Made by a program: the position numbers and the translations under genes
NCBI RefSeq assembly: GCF_963676735.1
Contig: NZ_OY781464.1
Location: 5,219,925 to 5,283,924 of the forward strand
Length of the DNA stretch: 64,000 nt
Direction: 5' to 3'
Source of the DNA: an uncultured Draconibacterium sp.
Lineage (GTDB): Bacteria; Bacteroidota; Bacteroidia; Bacteroidales; Prolixibacteraceae
Shown: piece by piece, positions 24,643 through 33,200 of the stretch
How the letters are laid out: each line of letters starts with the position of its first letter
How positions within the stretch are numbered: the first letter of the stretch is position 1
Notes under the pieces: generated by a model
The model's input: only the letters and a program-made list of their open reading frames with translations
The model's database searches: none
Told to the model about the DNA's origin: nothing

Positions 24643-24849
24643 ATGAAAAAAGCACTCGTATTAGTTTGTTACAACTTAGGACTTTGGGGGATATTAGGAT
24701 TTTTTGCAACATTAATTTTAGGTTTTCTCTCATGTTGTGCTAATTTGTCGGAAAATGTATTTTTCGGCTTCCTCGCTTTCTTTGCAGTTAGCGGAATTGT
24801 TGCTTCAGCATATTGTGTATCAAAAGGCTGCAGGAAAATTGTGGAATAA
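24643..24849 (+). CDS. small two-helix membrane protein
   Basis: A 68-residue hydrophobic protein with two transmembrane helices (~4-28 and ~38-58) and a short basic C-terminus (K-G-C-R-K-I-V-E). Three Cys lie near the middle and end (S-C-C, K-G-C). No family is recognised. It is preceded by a regulatory region holding a CRP-type palindrome and followed by a strong terminator, which supports it being a real gene. Its place between the Crp-family regulator and the sulfur cluster suggests co-regulation. Confidence 0.65.
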   Translation: MKKALVLVCYNLGLWGILGFFATLILGFLSCCANLSENVFFGFLAFFAVSGIVASAYCVSKGCRKIVE

Positions 24850-24873
24850 TTCAATAAAGAATACTGAAAATAG

Positions 24874-24906
24874 AAAAAACGCCTTTTTAAAAGGCGTTTT
24901 TTTTTT
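24874..24906. terminator. bidirectional intrinsic terminator
   Basis: Stem AACGCCTTTT (24878-24887) with AAAAGGCGTT (24889-24898), preceded by A-run 24874-24879 and followed by T-run 24897-24906. It serves the small membrane protein on the plus strand and, in reverse, the rhodanese gene whose stop codon is at 24905-24907. Confidence 0.85.
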
Positions 24907-25408
24907 AGCAACCTCCTACCTCTCCCTGATCTCCATGAGACTCAAGTTCAAGGTTTTTTTCCTGCAATAAGGGATACGTTAATTCCCACTTTTTCCATCC
25001 TCCATCGAGGAAATAAATATTTTCGTAACCTAGTTTTTTTAAGGTTTCTGCGGCAAGAATACTTCTGCTGCCTTTTTTACAATACAACACAAATAGTTCG
25101 CTTTTCTCAGGATAATAAAATCCTGTACTTTCCCAAAATTCCTCTTTCCCGATGTTGAACTCAAGCGTGCCTCTGGGTATATTTACCGATCCGGGTATAT
25201 AACCATGGTTGTGTTCGCCCGGCTCCCTCACGTCAATAAGGTTAAACATTTCAAAACTGTCAATTTTTGTTTTTAGTTGCTCTACAGTTAATGTTGCCAG
25301 GTTCTGGCTTGCTTGCTCAACCATCTCGTCAACCGAGTTGTATGAGGTAGTTTTATCACAAGCTGCAAACAATGCCATACCAATAATTAGAATAAATATT
25401 TTTTTCAT
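24905..25408 (-). CDS. rhodanese-domain lipoprotein
   Basis: A 167-residue lipoprotein (M-K-K-I-F-I-L-I-I-G-M-A-L-F-A-A-C, lipobox F-A-A-C17) with one rhodanese domain (~40-150). The active-site loop has Cys in L-Y-C-K-K-G-S-R-S; family motifs I-D-V-R-E-P-G-E and H-G-Y-I-P-G-S-V-N-I-P are intact. Rhodaneses carry persulfide sulfur; a periplasmic or envelope-anchored copy here fits handling of thiosulfate or sulfane sulfur produced by the octaheme cytochrome upstream. It starts 23 bp after the cytochrome b-PAS gene, so they are likely co-transcribed. The C-terminal tail ends G-E-V-G-G-C, an unusual terminal Cys. Confidence 0.88.
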   Translation of the reverse strand: MKKIFILIIGMALFAACDKTTSYNSVDEMVEQASQNLATLTVEQLKTKIDSFEMFNLIDVREPGEHNHGYIPGSVNIPRGTLEFNIGKEEFWESTGFYYPEKSELFVLYCKKGSRSILAAETLKKLGYENIYFLDGGWKKWELTYPLLQEKNLELESHGDQGEVGGC

Positions 25409-25431
25409 GTCTGTAAATTTTATCGTGATGT

Positions 25432-26595
25432 TTACTCTTCTACTTTTTGTTTTTTTAGCTCTGCTTCTACGCTAATTTTCTTTTTCAATAGTTCTTTTTC
25501 GGCCAGTCGTTTATCGGTGGTATCAATTATAAATCCTTCTACCCCGGTAATTTCACCGTTTCTAATCATCGGCGAAATGGTTAATGTATGGTAGCCAAAG
25601 CTTCCGTCTTTACAAATTCGTTTTACTTCGCCATGCTTTATGGTTTCACCCTGCAAGGCTTTCTCAACCGATTTTTCAAGCTCGTGAAAATCTTCTTCGG
25701 TACGGCTTAAGCGATAATGTTTGCCTACAATTTCGGTGGGGGAATTGTAGTTGTATAGTTTTGCCCAGGCCTCGTTAACTTCGCTAAACAGTCCGTCTTT
25801 TGAAATGGCAAAATAGCCAACGCCGCTTGATGAAATTGCATCGCGGAAACGGAAATCATCGGATGATTTGGCTCCTACATTTTTTTGTGCAGCTACCAGA
25901 GCGTCGTCCAGAAACTCGCTTTTGTCTTTTGCCGATTTAAACTGAGCTTTTGTTTTTAAGAGGGCAATTTCAATATCATTCGCCAGTCGCTCTTTAATGG
26001 TTTCATCATCCATTTCTTCCCACCCTGTAACCATTGCTTTTATTGACGAAAGTGGTTTGTGCCCAGTGGTAGTTAAATAGATATGCGCAATTATAAACGA
26101 GAATAAAAGAAAAGCACCAAAGGTGTGAAAAAATGCAACCAGTTGCAGGCTCTCCAACTCGAAACCCTTAATGGGGTAGTTGAAATACAGGTATAAAAAA
26201 CCGGAAATTACCTGAACCGGAATAACCAGGATTTTTAATCCCAGATAAATTAATCGCTGCAGCGGATTAAATTTATTGTATACCAGTTTTTTTGTGGGGT
26301 GCGAAGCGCCTTTAAATATTCCAAGTACGTAATAATCAATTTGGGCTTTTATAAGCTGTGTGGTTGGAATATACTGCCTCCATTCGCCTATTGAAAAATG
26401 CCAGAAAATGGCAAAAATAATGAGAACCAAAAAGGCCCAGGCTGTAAGGTTATGTATTTTTACAGCTGCTTCGTAACCCAGTAAATTGTAGGTGCTGTGT
26501 ATTTCAAAACCTGTAACTACTAAAATGAATATAAACAAGGCTTGCGACCAGTGCCAAAATCTCTCGAATAATTTATAGATATATACTTTTTTCAC
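25432..26595 (-). CDS. membrane cytochrome b561-type protein fused to PAS domain
   Basis: A 387-residue protein. Residues ~1-200 have four hydrophobic helices and the His pattern of the Ni/Fe-hydrogenase/formate-dehydrogenase cytochrome b group: F-W-H-W (H15), K-I-H-N, F-F-H-T-F-G-A and I-I-A-H-I-Y, suitable for two haems b. After a charged helical linker (~205-265), residues ~270-375 form a PAS domain (Y-F-A-I-S-K-D-G-L-F-S-E-V-N-E-A-W, then H-G-E-V-K-R-I-C-K-D-G-S-F). The start is GTG at 26595; no ATG is in frame just upstream. It would pass electrons between the quinone pool and the octaheme cytochrome; the cytoplasmic PAS could sense redox. The 242-bp gap to the upstream gene contains a -7 box. 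Confidence 0.85.
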   Translation of the reverse strand: MKKVYIYKLFERFWHWSQALFIFILVVTGFEIHSTYNLLGYEAAVKIHNLTAWAFLVLIIFAIFWHFSIGEWRQYIPTTQLIKAQIDYYVLGIFKGASHPTKKLVYNKFNPLQRLIYLGLKILVIPVQVISGFLYLYFNYPIKGFELESLQLVAFFHTFGAFLLFSFIIAHIYLTTTGHKPLSSIKAMVTGWEEMDDETIKERLANDIEIALLKTKAQFKSAKDKSEFLDDALVAAQKNVGAKSSDDFRFRDAISSSGVGYFAISKDGLFSEVNEAWAKLYNYNSPTEIVGKHYRLSRTEEDFHELEKSVEKALQGETIKHGEVKRICKDGSFGYHTLTISPMIRNGEITGVEGFIIDTTDKRLAEKELLKKKISVEAELKKQKVEE

Positions 26596-26625
26596 TTGAA
26601 TATAATTTAGTTAATATTTGTATTT

Positions 26626-26633
26626 CAAACATA
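26626..26633 (-). promoter_or_regulatory. -7 box for cytochrome b-PAS gene
   Basis: TATGTTTG on the minus strand matches TAnnTTTG, 30 bp before the GTG start. It implies an internal promoter inside the cluster. A nearby inverted pair ATTTGC-N8-GCAAAT (26788-26807) may be a hairpin after the octaheme gene. Confidence 0.5.
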
Positions 26634-26837
26634 TATGATCTCTGTTAAATATTTGATGGTCGATACCCGTGGAACTCGCATGATTAATTTATTTATATCC
26701 TTTTGTGTTCCTTAGGCCATGCTCCTTTCATTGGATTATAATTGTTTGTTATCTATGGTGTAAAATGAAACCTGCATGATTTAAATTATTTGCCTGTGTG
26801 TGCAAATTTCTCCCGTGATTCATTTGTTCAATATGGT

Positions 26838-28430
26838 TTAATGTTCATCTTTTTGGTTTCGTGTAAGAATACGAAGCGCACCGTGGGCAAATACAAATAA
26901 CAGGATGAAGGCAATCATTGAGAAGCCGCTAATGTCGAGAAAACGGTTGTAGTCGCGCCCGGGAAGATAAAAATCGTTGAGGCTGGCCAAACGGCTGTCG
27001 GTTCTCGAGTGGCAATCTTTGCAGCTAAGCGATTCTTCTTTGGGCGCTACCATATGGTTTAAAGGCCAATACATTTCAGTTTCAATAAAATCGTATTCGC
27101 CGCTGTAAGGCAGGCCAAGGTAGTCCATTCCTGCCTTTGAGGCTTCGTCCCAGTTAAAATCGAGCCAATAAGCGCTATCGCCTTTTGCAGTCGACCAAAG
27201 CTTGGGCTGTATTAATGTTTGGTATTTTGTGTCGTAAATTTGCTTTCCGCGGTGTACCTTAACCGGCCATATCTTGGAGGGGCTTGTGCTTTTCTGTTTA
27301 CTGCCTTTATCGTTGTATGACCCGTCGAGCGAATTCATCTGAACCGGGATGGTATCAATTTTATCTGTTATAAGCTGATGGTTGGCAATACCGTTAAACC
27401 AGTAATATTCGGGTTTTACATGGTCGTCGTACACAAAAGTTCCTTTTATCGACAGGTAATTGTGATTCCCATCTGCATCATTTTCATGTTTTGGGTTCCC
27501 ATCGTCATCTAAAACTCCGGCAGTAGACCAGTCCCAAATCATTTTAGTGCTGTTTGCTTTTGCATAGCTTGGGATATGACAGGTTTGGCAGGCGATCCTA
27601 AGGTTATGCTGGTTTAATAGGTTGTCGGTATGTGGTTCAGCGGTGTGGCATTGCTCGCAAGTAGCGCGGTTTTTGTTTTCTGATGATAAAGCATAAAGCT
27701 TTCCTGCCATCTGGTGGTTTTCGGTAACATGGCAGTCAACACAGCTCATATCTTCGCCATCAACAGCCATATGTACATCAATTTTTTTTGAGGCATCAAG
27801 CAGTGCTACCTCCAAATCTCCGTGTTTTACATTGTTGCCGCCACCGCCCCAAAAGTGGCATACTCCGCAGTTTTCGCGTTTGGGAGAACCTACGTTGCGG
27901 GCCACATACGAAAGGTTAACACTTGCCGCCGGATAGCCTGCCGCTCCTTTTCCCTTTTCATAGGTTCCCGAGTTGTCGTGGCATACCAGACAGTCGATGT
28001 TTTTAGGTTCGTTAAAGTCAAACGATTGGTCTTTCCAGCCGTAACCAATGTGGCAACGGGTACAGGTTGCCTCGCTACCCGATATGCCAATGCAAAAGTT
28101 ATTGAGTATATTTTTTTTGCCAACGGGCACTGCACCTTTGCCTGCTAAAACTTCGGTTCGTTCCCAGTTCCAGTGGCTGGTGGCCATAATTTCTTCATCG
28201 CGTTTGTTGTGGCACGAGATACAGGCTTCGGTTACCTGGTGGGCATTTTCAAAATCTTGCTGTAAAATTTCAAAAGAGTTATGATTGGCAATCGAACTCA
28301 TTTTCCGGTCTTTTTTCCAGGTGTAGTTTATAACGTTAATCCTGGTATCAACCGAATCCTTCTCAATGGCATTCACCGATTCAAAACCAATGGCTAAAAA
28401 GAGTAATAAACAGTAGGTTGTGTATTTCAT
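26838..28430 (-). CDS. octaheme c-type cytochrome, tetrathionate reductase family
   Basis: A 530-residue exported multihaem protein. After a signal peptide (cleavage near V-N-A) it has exactly eight CxxCH sites, in order: CISCH, CTRCH, CLVCH, CGVCH, CVDCH, CEQCH, CQTCH, CKDCH. The spacing and sequence (for example C-L-V-C-H-D-N-S-G-T-Y and Q-T-C-H-I-P-S-Y-A-K) fit the octaheme tetrathionate reductase (OTR) family, which reduces tetrathionate and in vitro also nitrite and hydroxylamine. A C-terminal helix (F-S-M-I-A-F-I-L-L-F-V-F-A-H-G-A) anchors it in the inner membrane facing the periplasm. It is the first gene of the leftward cluster with cytochrome b-PAS and rhodanese. Confidence 0.92.
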   Translation of the reverse strand: MKYTTYCLLLFLAIGFESVNAIEKDSVDTRINVINYTWKKDRKMSSIANHNSFEILQQDFENAHQVTEACISCHNKRDEEIMATSHWNWERTEVLAGKGAVPVGKKNILNNFCIGISGSEATCTRCHIGYGWKDQSFDFNEPKNIDCLVCHDNSGTYEKGKGAAGYPAASVNLSYVARNVGSPKRENCGVCHFWGGGGNNVKHGDLEVALLDASKKIDVHMAVDGEDMSCVDCHVTENHQMAGKLYALSSENKNRATCEQCHTAEPHTDNLLNQHNLRIACQTCHIPSYAKANSTKMIWDWSTAGVLDDDGNPKHENDADGNHNYLSIKGTFVYDDHVKPEYYWFNGIANHQLITDKIDTIPVQMNSLDGSYNDKGSKQKSTSPSKIWPVKVHRGKQIYDTKYQTLIQPKLWSTAKGDSAYWLDFNWDEASKAGMDYLGLPYSGEYDFIETEMYWPLNHMVAPKEESLSCKDCHSRTDSRLASLNDFYLPGRDYNRFLDISGFSMIAFILLFVFAHGALRILTRNQKDEH

Positions 28431-28517
28431 GATTTAGTGAATATAAGTTCAGTATAAAAGTATCAATGAGTAGCATATGTTTGTTACGTTTGGGTGTGCG
28501 AATTGCCGTAAAAAAGT

Positions 28518-28552
28518 TTGATGTGGCTCAATAAAAAATTGAACTACATCAG
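28518..28552. promoter_or_regulatory. two tandem FNR-type boxes
   Basis: TTGATGTGGCTCAA (28518-28531) fits TTGAT-N4-ATCAA at 9 of 10 positions; TTGAACTACATCAG (28539-28552) fits at 8 of 10. Their centres are 21 bp apart, two helical turns, so two dimers could bind the same face of the DNA. They lie between the divergent octaheme cytochrome and second Crp/Fnr genes. As a pair they also form one larger inverted repeat (TGATGT...ACATCA). Confidence 0.55.
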
Positions 28553-28611
28553 TTTAAAATATGATTTGAAACATGTTATGCTCGCTAAAATCTTTCTATT
28601 TTTAGCCTCTT

Positions 28612-29304
28612 ATGAAAAGTATATATTCAAATAGTTGTACGGTTTTTAGCAGGAGGGAGTGCTGTTTTGACAAACTTACAGCAGAAGAGCGGAAAATAAT
28701 TGATGAGAAAAAAATTACCTTAACCTATAAAAAGGGCGAGAATATATGTAAGCAGGGAGCCTTTGCGTCGCATATTATATTTTTAAAAGACGGTTTGGCC
28801 AAGGTGTATCTCGAAGGAAAACCTAAAAATTTAATTTTGAAAATTTCTCCACCCGGAAATTTAATAGGTTTGCCTTGCATTTACGATGGTAATAATACTT
28901 TTCTGTATTCGGCCACAACTTATATCGATTCAGAGGTGGAACTCATAGAAATTGAGTTGTTTAAAAAAATGATACTGCAGAATCCGAAATTTGCTTTTCA
29001 GGTAATTAATGTTTTAAACGAAAATACCGTGCAAACCTATGGCCGTTTTTATTGCTTTACCAATAAGCAAATGCACGGACGAATGGCTGATATTCTGCTT
29101 TGCTTGTCGCAGCGTATTTTTAAAACTGATGCGTTTAATTTGCCATTGTCGCGTTCTGATTTGGCTGAGCTTACGGGAATGAGCACGGAAAGTGTGATTA
29201 GGGTTATGAAAGATTTTAAGGACGATGGTTTAATTCGGTTTGAAGGAAAAGATGTAGAACTACTGGATGTGGAGAAATTGGTAACCATTAGTCAGCTGGG
29301 CTAA
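28612..29304 (+). CDS. Crp/Fnr family transcription regulator
   Basis: A 230-residue paralogue of the regulator at 23730-24422. N-terminal Cys residues (S-C-T-V-F and E-C-C-F) precede the beta-roll sensor domain (~22-145, C-K-Q-G-A-F-A-S-H-I-I-F-L-K-D-G). The winged helix (~165-230) has recognition helix G-M-S-T-E-S-V-I-R-V-M, where the CRP-type Arg is replaced by Thr but Glu and the second Arg remain, closer to the E-xx-x-R pattern of FNR-like proteins. It is divergent from the octaheme cytochrome gene and shares its regulatory region, which holds two FNR-type boxes, so it is the best candidate for the cluster's specific regulator. Confidence 0.9.
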   Translation: MKSIYSNSCTVFSRRECCFDKLTAEERKIIDEKKITLTYKKGENICKQGAFASHIIFLKDGLAKVYLEGKPKNLILKISPPGNLIGLPCIYDGNNTFLYSATTYIDSEVELIEIELFKKMILQNPKFAFQVINVLNENTVQTYGRFYCFTNKQMHGRMADILLCLSQRIFKTDAFNLPLSRSDLAELTGMSTESVIRVMKDFKDDGLIRFEGKDVELLDVEKLVTISQLG

Positions 29305-29347
29305 AAACCACTATACCTCTTCCGGTAAATTCGCTTATGGAAGCGCA

Positions 29348-29723
29348 TTAAAAGTATATCCGAAACTGTATTCCTGCCTGGTAGTTTTTTTTACAATCAA
29401 ACGGAGCCTGTTAAAATTCCTGGTGAAACAACTCACAGAATCGAATTCTGTTTATTTTTTCAATTCGCGAAGCTCCAACCAAAAAACTGGTTTCTTCATT
29501 TGATGAATTATTATCACTGGCTAACGTTCCGGCAACAATTCCGATTAAGCCTATCGTTGCTCCTGGTATTGCAAGAATCTTTTTTTTCAAATCTGAAGCT
29601 TTATTATTGCAGTATGAATTTTCAGGAAAGGTTTGGTGCAGTTGCTGCATCGTGTAGTTGTTTTGGGCATATACAGCAAAGATGAACAGGCAGTAGAAAT
29701 CAAGCTACTAAACGAAAATACAT
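29348..29723 (-). pseudogene. decayed exported-protein gene
   Basis: On the minus strand ATG 29723 reads M-Y-F-R-L-V-A then hits TGA; one frame over, the sequence continues as Y-C-L-F-I-F-A-V-Y-A-Q, a good signal-peptide core and cleavage site, so a frameshift near 29702 is likely. The frame then runs on (K-K-K-I-L-A-I-P-G-A-T-I-G-L-I-G-I-V-A-G, one hydrophobic segment) to a stop at 29411. Directly in frame after that stop the sequence ends N-Y-Q-A-G-I-Q-F-R-I-Y-F-stop at 29348, like an outer-membrane beta-strand C-terminus. I read this as a gene broken by a frameshift, a nonsense mutation and probably an internal deletion. The family is not recognised. Confidence 0.5.
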
Positions 29724-30262
29724 AGCTGTTTTTAGCCTGCTAAGCACAATATATTAATCAATAGTTCGATACGGAAACTGCCGCCTTCTAATTAGATAGA
29801 AGATCGGATTCATCCGGAATATACGGTTGCCGATAAAGCTGCTCGAACCATTTGTTCAGATTCTCTCTCCCAACGTAGGATGAGTCTTCATCAATTATAT
29901 AATAACTGTCAGACTGTTAATGTGTACTGTTGAGGGCGCTAATGTGCTTTTAGTCAGCTGGATAAAAGCAGCTTGAGTTTTTTGTATTAATCATAATTAG
30001 CAAATTGCTTAGTAGTAGTAGGTCAAATGCTGATTTAAAATCAGCAATCGGGCGTATTACTTTGGGTTTGTTAAACGTGTAAATTTTGTGCCATAAAAGT
30101 ACTTTAGTAACAGGTTTAATTATGTTTGAACCTTTTTTAATAAGTTTTACAAACCTTTCAATAACGTGTATCTTAATTTTTGCCGATAGCTATTATTGTG
30201 CATAAAATTTAGCCCGGGAAAGGTAGTTTGCCAAAGCGGCATCCAAATCAAACCTAACGAAT
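29724..30262. other. intergenic/leader region of giant gene
   Basis: No gene is seen in these 539 bp. TGCTGATTT-A-AAATCAGCA at 30028-30046 is a perfect palindrome. TATGTTTG at 30121-30128 fits the -7 consensus TAnnTTTG and would leave a ~130-nt leader before the giant gene; a matching -33 is not obvious. The remaining sequence is AT-rich. Confidence 0.45.
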
Positions 30263-33200
30263 ATGGATACCAAATTATCATCTGTTCATAAATCCTGTAT
30301 TATGAGAAGCTTATTTAATTGTGCAGTTTTTGCAAATTTGCAAAAGCATGCCAGGCCTGCTATTGTGTTGTTGTTAACTTTAGCATTGTTGGCTATTTCC
30401 TCTGTTGTAAATGCCCAGGCTGTAATTCGGGTTACGGGCGAAACCACTATTTGTGAAAATGAGACTACGACCCTTGACGTGATAATCCCGGGAGGAGTAT
30501 CGCCTTTTACAGTGGTGTTTTCTGATGGAACAAATGATTCTACTATAACCAACTATACCAGTAATCCCAACCCGGAGAGCGCGACTTATGGAGGTGCTCC
30601 AATAGAAGTTTCGCCGCTTGTTAGCACCAACTATCAGTTAATAAGTGTTACTGATGCTAATAATTTCTCACTACCCATTGATGAAACACCTGTGGGTGTT
30701 ACGGTAAATCCTTTGGTTAAAAATCTGGTTGTAACGGTAAATGCAGGAAATCCTATTTGTCCAGGTGTTAATTTTACTATTACGGTAAGTGGTGACAATT
30801 TGCAAAGTGCAGAGCTTTGGAATGCTGCTGAAACTGAAAAAGTTGCCGATCTGCCTTCGTCTACGGTATCCATTTCTGGCGCTACCGATTTTTATATTCA
30901 TGCCATAAGCAATGGCGATTGCCAGATTTCACAGCTCTTGTCGCTTTCGCTCGAATCGGTTTTGCCTGAAATTACTTGCCCGGGTAATGATACCTTAAAT
31001 CCACTTGCAAATTGCCAGGTTGAATTGCCTGATTATATTTCTGCAACAACTTTTTCGGATAATTGTACGGCAGAGGGTGCTATCACAGTAACACAAACAC
31101 CCGCTGCCGGTAGTACTTTAACCGGCGATGAAACTACGCAGCTGGTTACCATGACAGCAACGGATGAAGTGGGCAACGAAAACTCCTGCTCCTTCAGCGT
31201 CACACTTATCGATTCAGAAAACCCAGTTATTACAGGAACGGCAACCAGCCAAACGGTAAACAGCAATAATGGTAATTGCGGTTATGTGGTGTCGGGTGCA
31301 GAATTCGACCCCACAACTTTTTCGGATAATTGTACCGTAAGCAAAGTAACCTACAATATTAATGGAGCAGGAGAATTCGGCTCCGATCAGAGTACCACGC
31401 TCGATGGAGTTACCTTGTCAGGAGGCGCCAATACTATTGTTTGGACCGCTTACGATCAGCATAATAATACCGCTACCTGGCAGTTTACCATCACAATTGA
31501 AGATAACACGCCACCTTCTTTTGATAATTGTCCTTCAGCAGATCAGCAACTGGCAACAAACGCCGGAGATTGTAATGCGGTTTTACCCGATTATGTTAGC
31601 CTACTCTCCATAACAGCAAGTGATAATTGCACGGCAGCAGAAGACATGGTTTTCACGCAATCGCCCGAAGCAGGAACCTCATTAACAGGAGGACATAACT
31701 CGGAAGAAACAATTACGATAACTGCCGATGATGGCAATGGAAATACGGTAGACTGCAGTTTTACTGTTGTTGTTAAAGACGAAACCAGTCCTTCAATACA
31801 GGATTTGCCCGCAAATATTTCGGTTAATAACGATGCTGACCAGTGCGGAGCCGTTGTTTCGTGGACTGCGCCAACCCCTGCTGATAACTGCCTTAATCCC
31901 GTCATTGCACAAACGGCCGGACTTACCTCCGGAGAATTATTTCCTATTGGAACAACAACCGTTAGTTACCAGGCTACCGATGGAGCCGGGAATACGCATA
32001 CCGAGAGTTTTACCGTAACGGTAAGCGATAATCAAAATCCGGAAATTGCATGTCCTGATGCTATTGCGGTAAGCGCTGATGCCGGAAAAGATTATGCAAC
32101 GGTAACGTACTCCACTCCAAGTGGAACGGACAATTGTGCAGGAGCAACAACAACTCAAACCGCTGGATTGTCAAGTAATTCACAATTTCCTATTGGTACA
32201 ACTATTAATACTTTTGAAGTTACCGATGCCGTAGGGAATACCAATTCGTGTAGTTTTTCGGTTACCGTTACGGATACTGAAAAACCGGTAATTTCAGGTT
32301 GTCCTGAAAATATTTCGGTTAATAATGATAATGGCGAATGCGAAGCCGTGGTGACCTGGCTGGCTCCATCGGCAAGCGACAATTATTCGCCTCTTGATAG
32401 CATGAGCTGGAGTATTTCTCATGCTTCGGGAAGCTCGTTTCCGGTTGGTACAACAACCGTTACCTACACCATAACTGATGAGGCGGGAAATGAAAGTTTG
32501 CCATGCAGTTTTACAATTACAGTTACCGATAATGAAAAACCGGTGCTTACAAATTGCCCTGGAAATCTAAGCAGAACAAGTAACGAAGGAAGCTGCATTG
32601 CCGATGTGTCGTGGACCGAACCCAATGTTAGCGACAATTGCACCGCTGTTCCATCAATTATCTGGGAGAAAAGCCACAACCCGGGCGACGAATTTAATTT
32701 GGGAACTACTGTGGTAACGTACACTGCTGAAGATGAGTACGGTAATGTTAGCGATGTTTGCAGTTTTACTGTTACGGTAACCGACGACCAACGCCCTGTT
32801 ATTGCCAACTGCCCCACTGATATAACCCAAAGTGTTGACCAGGACAGTTGTAATGCCATTGTTACCTGGACGGAGCCAACGGCAACCGATAATTGTGCCG
32901 ATAGCGGATCGTTAACCTGGACCAAATCGGCCCTACCAGGCGCAACATTTGATGTGGGAACAACAACAGTAAGCTACACCGTTGAAGATACCAGTGGAAA
33001 CACCAGCAATACCTGCAGTTTTGATGTTACAATTGTTGACAGCGAGGCACCTACTGCCGTTTGCGCCGATTTAACGTTAAATCTCGATGCCTCGGGCGAA
33101 GCGGTTATTACTGTGGCCGATATCGATAATGGCTCAACAGACAATTGCACGGCTCCGGAAAACCTTATTAAATCAATCTCCAAATCAACTTTTACCTGCG

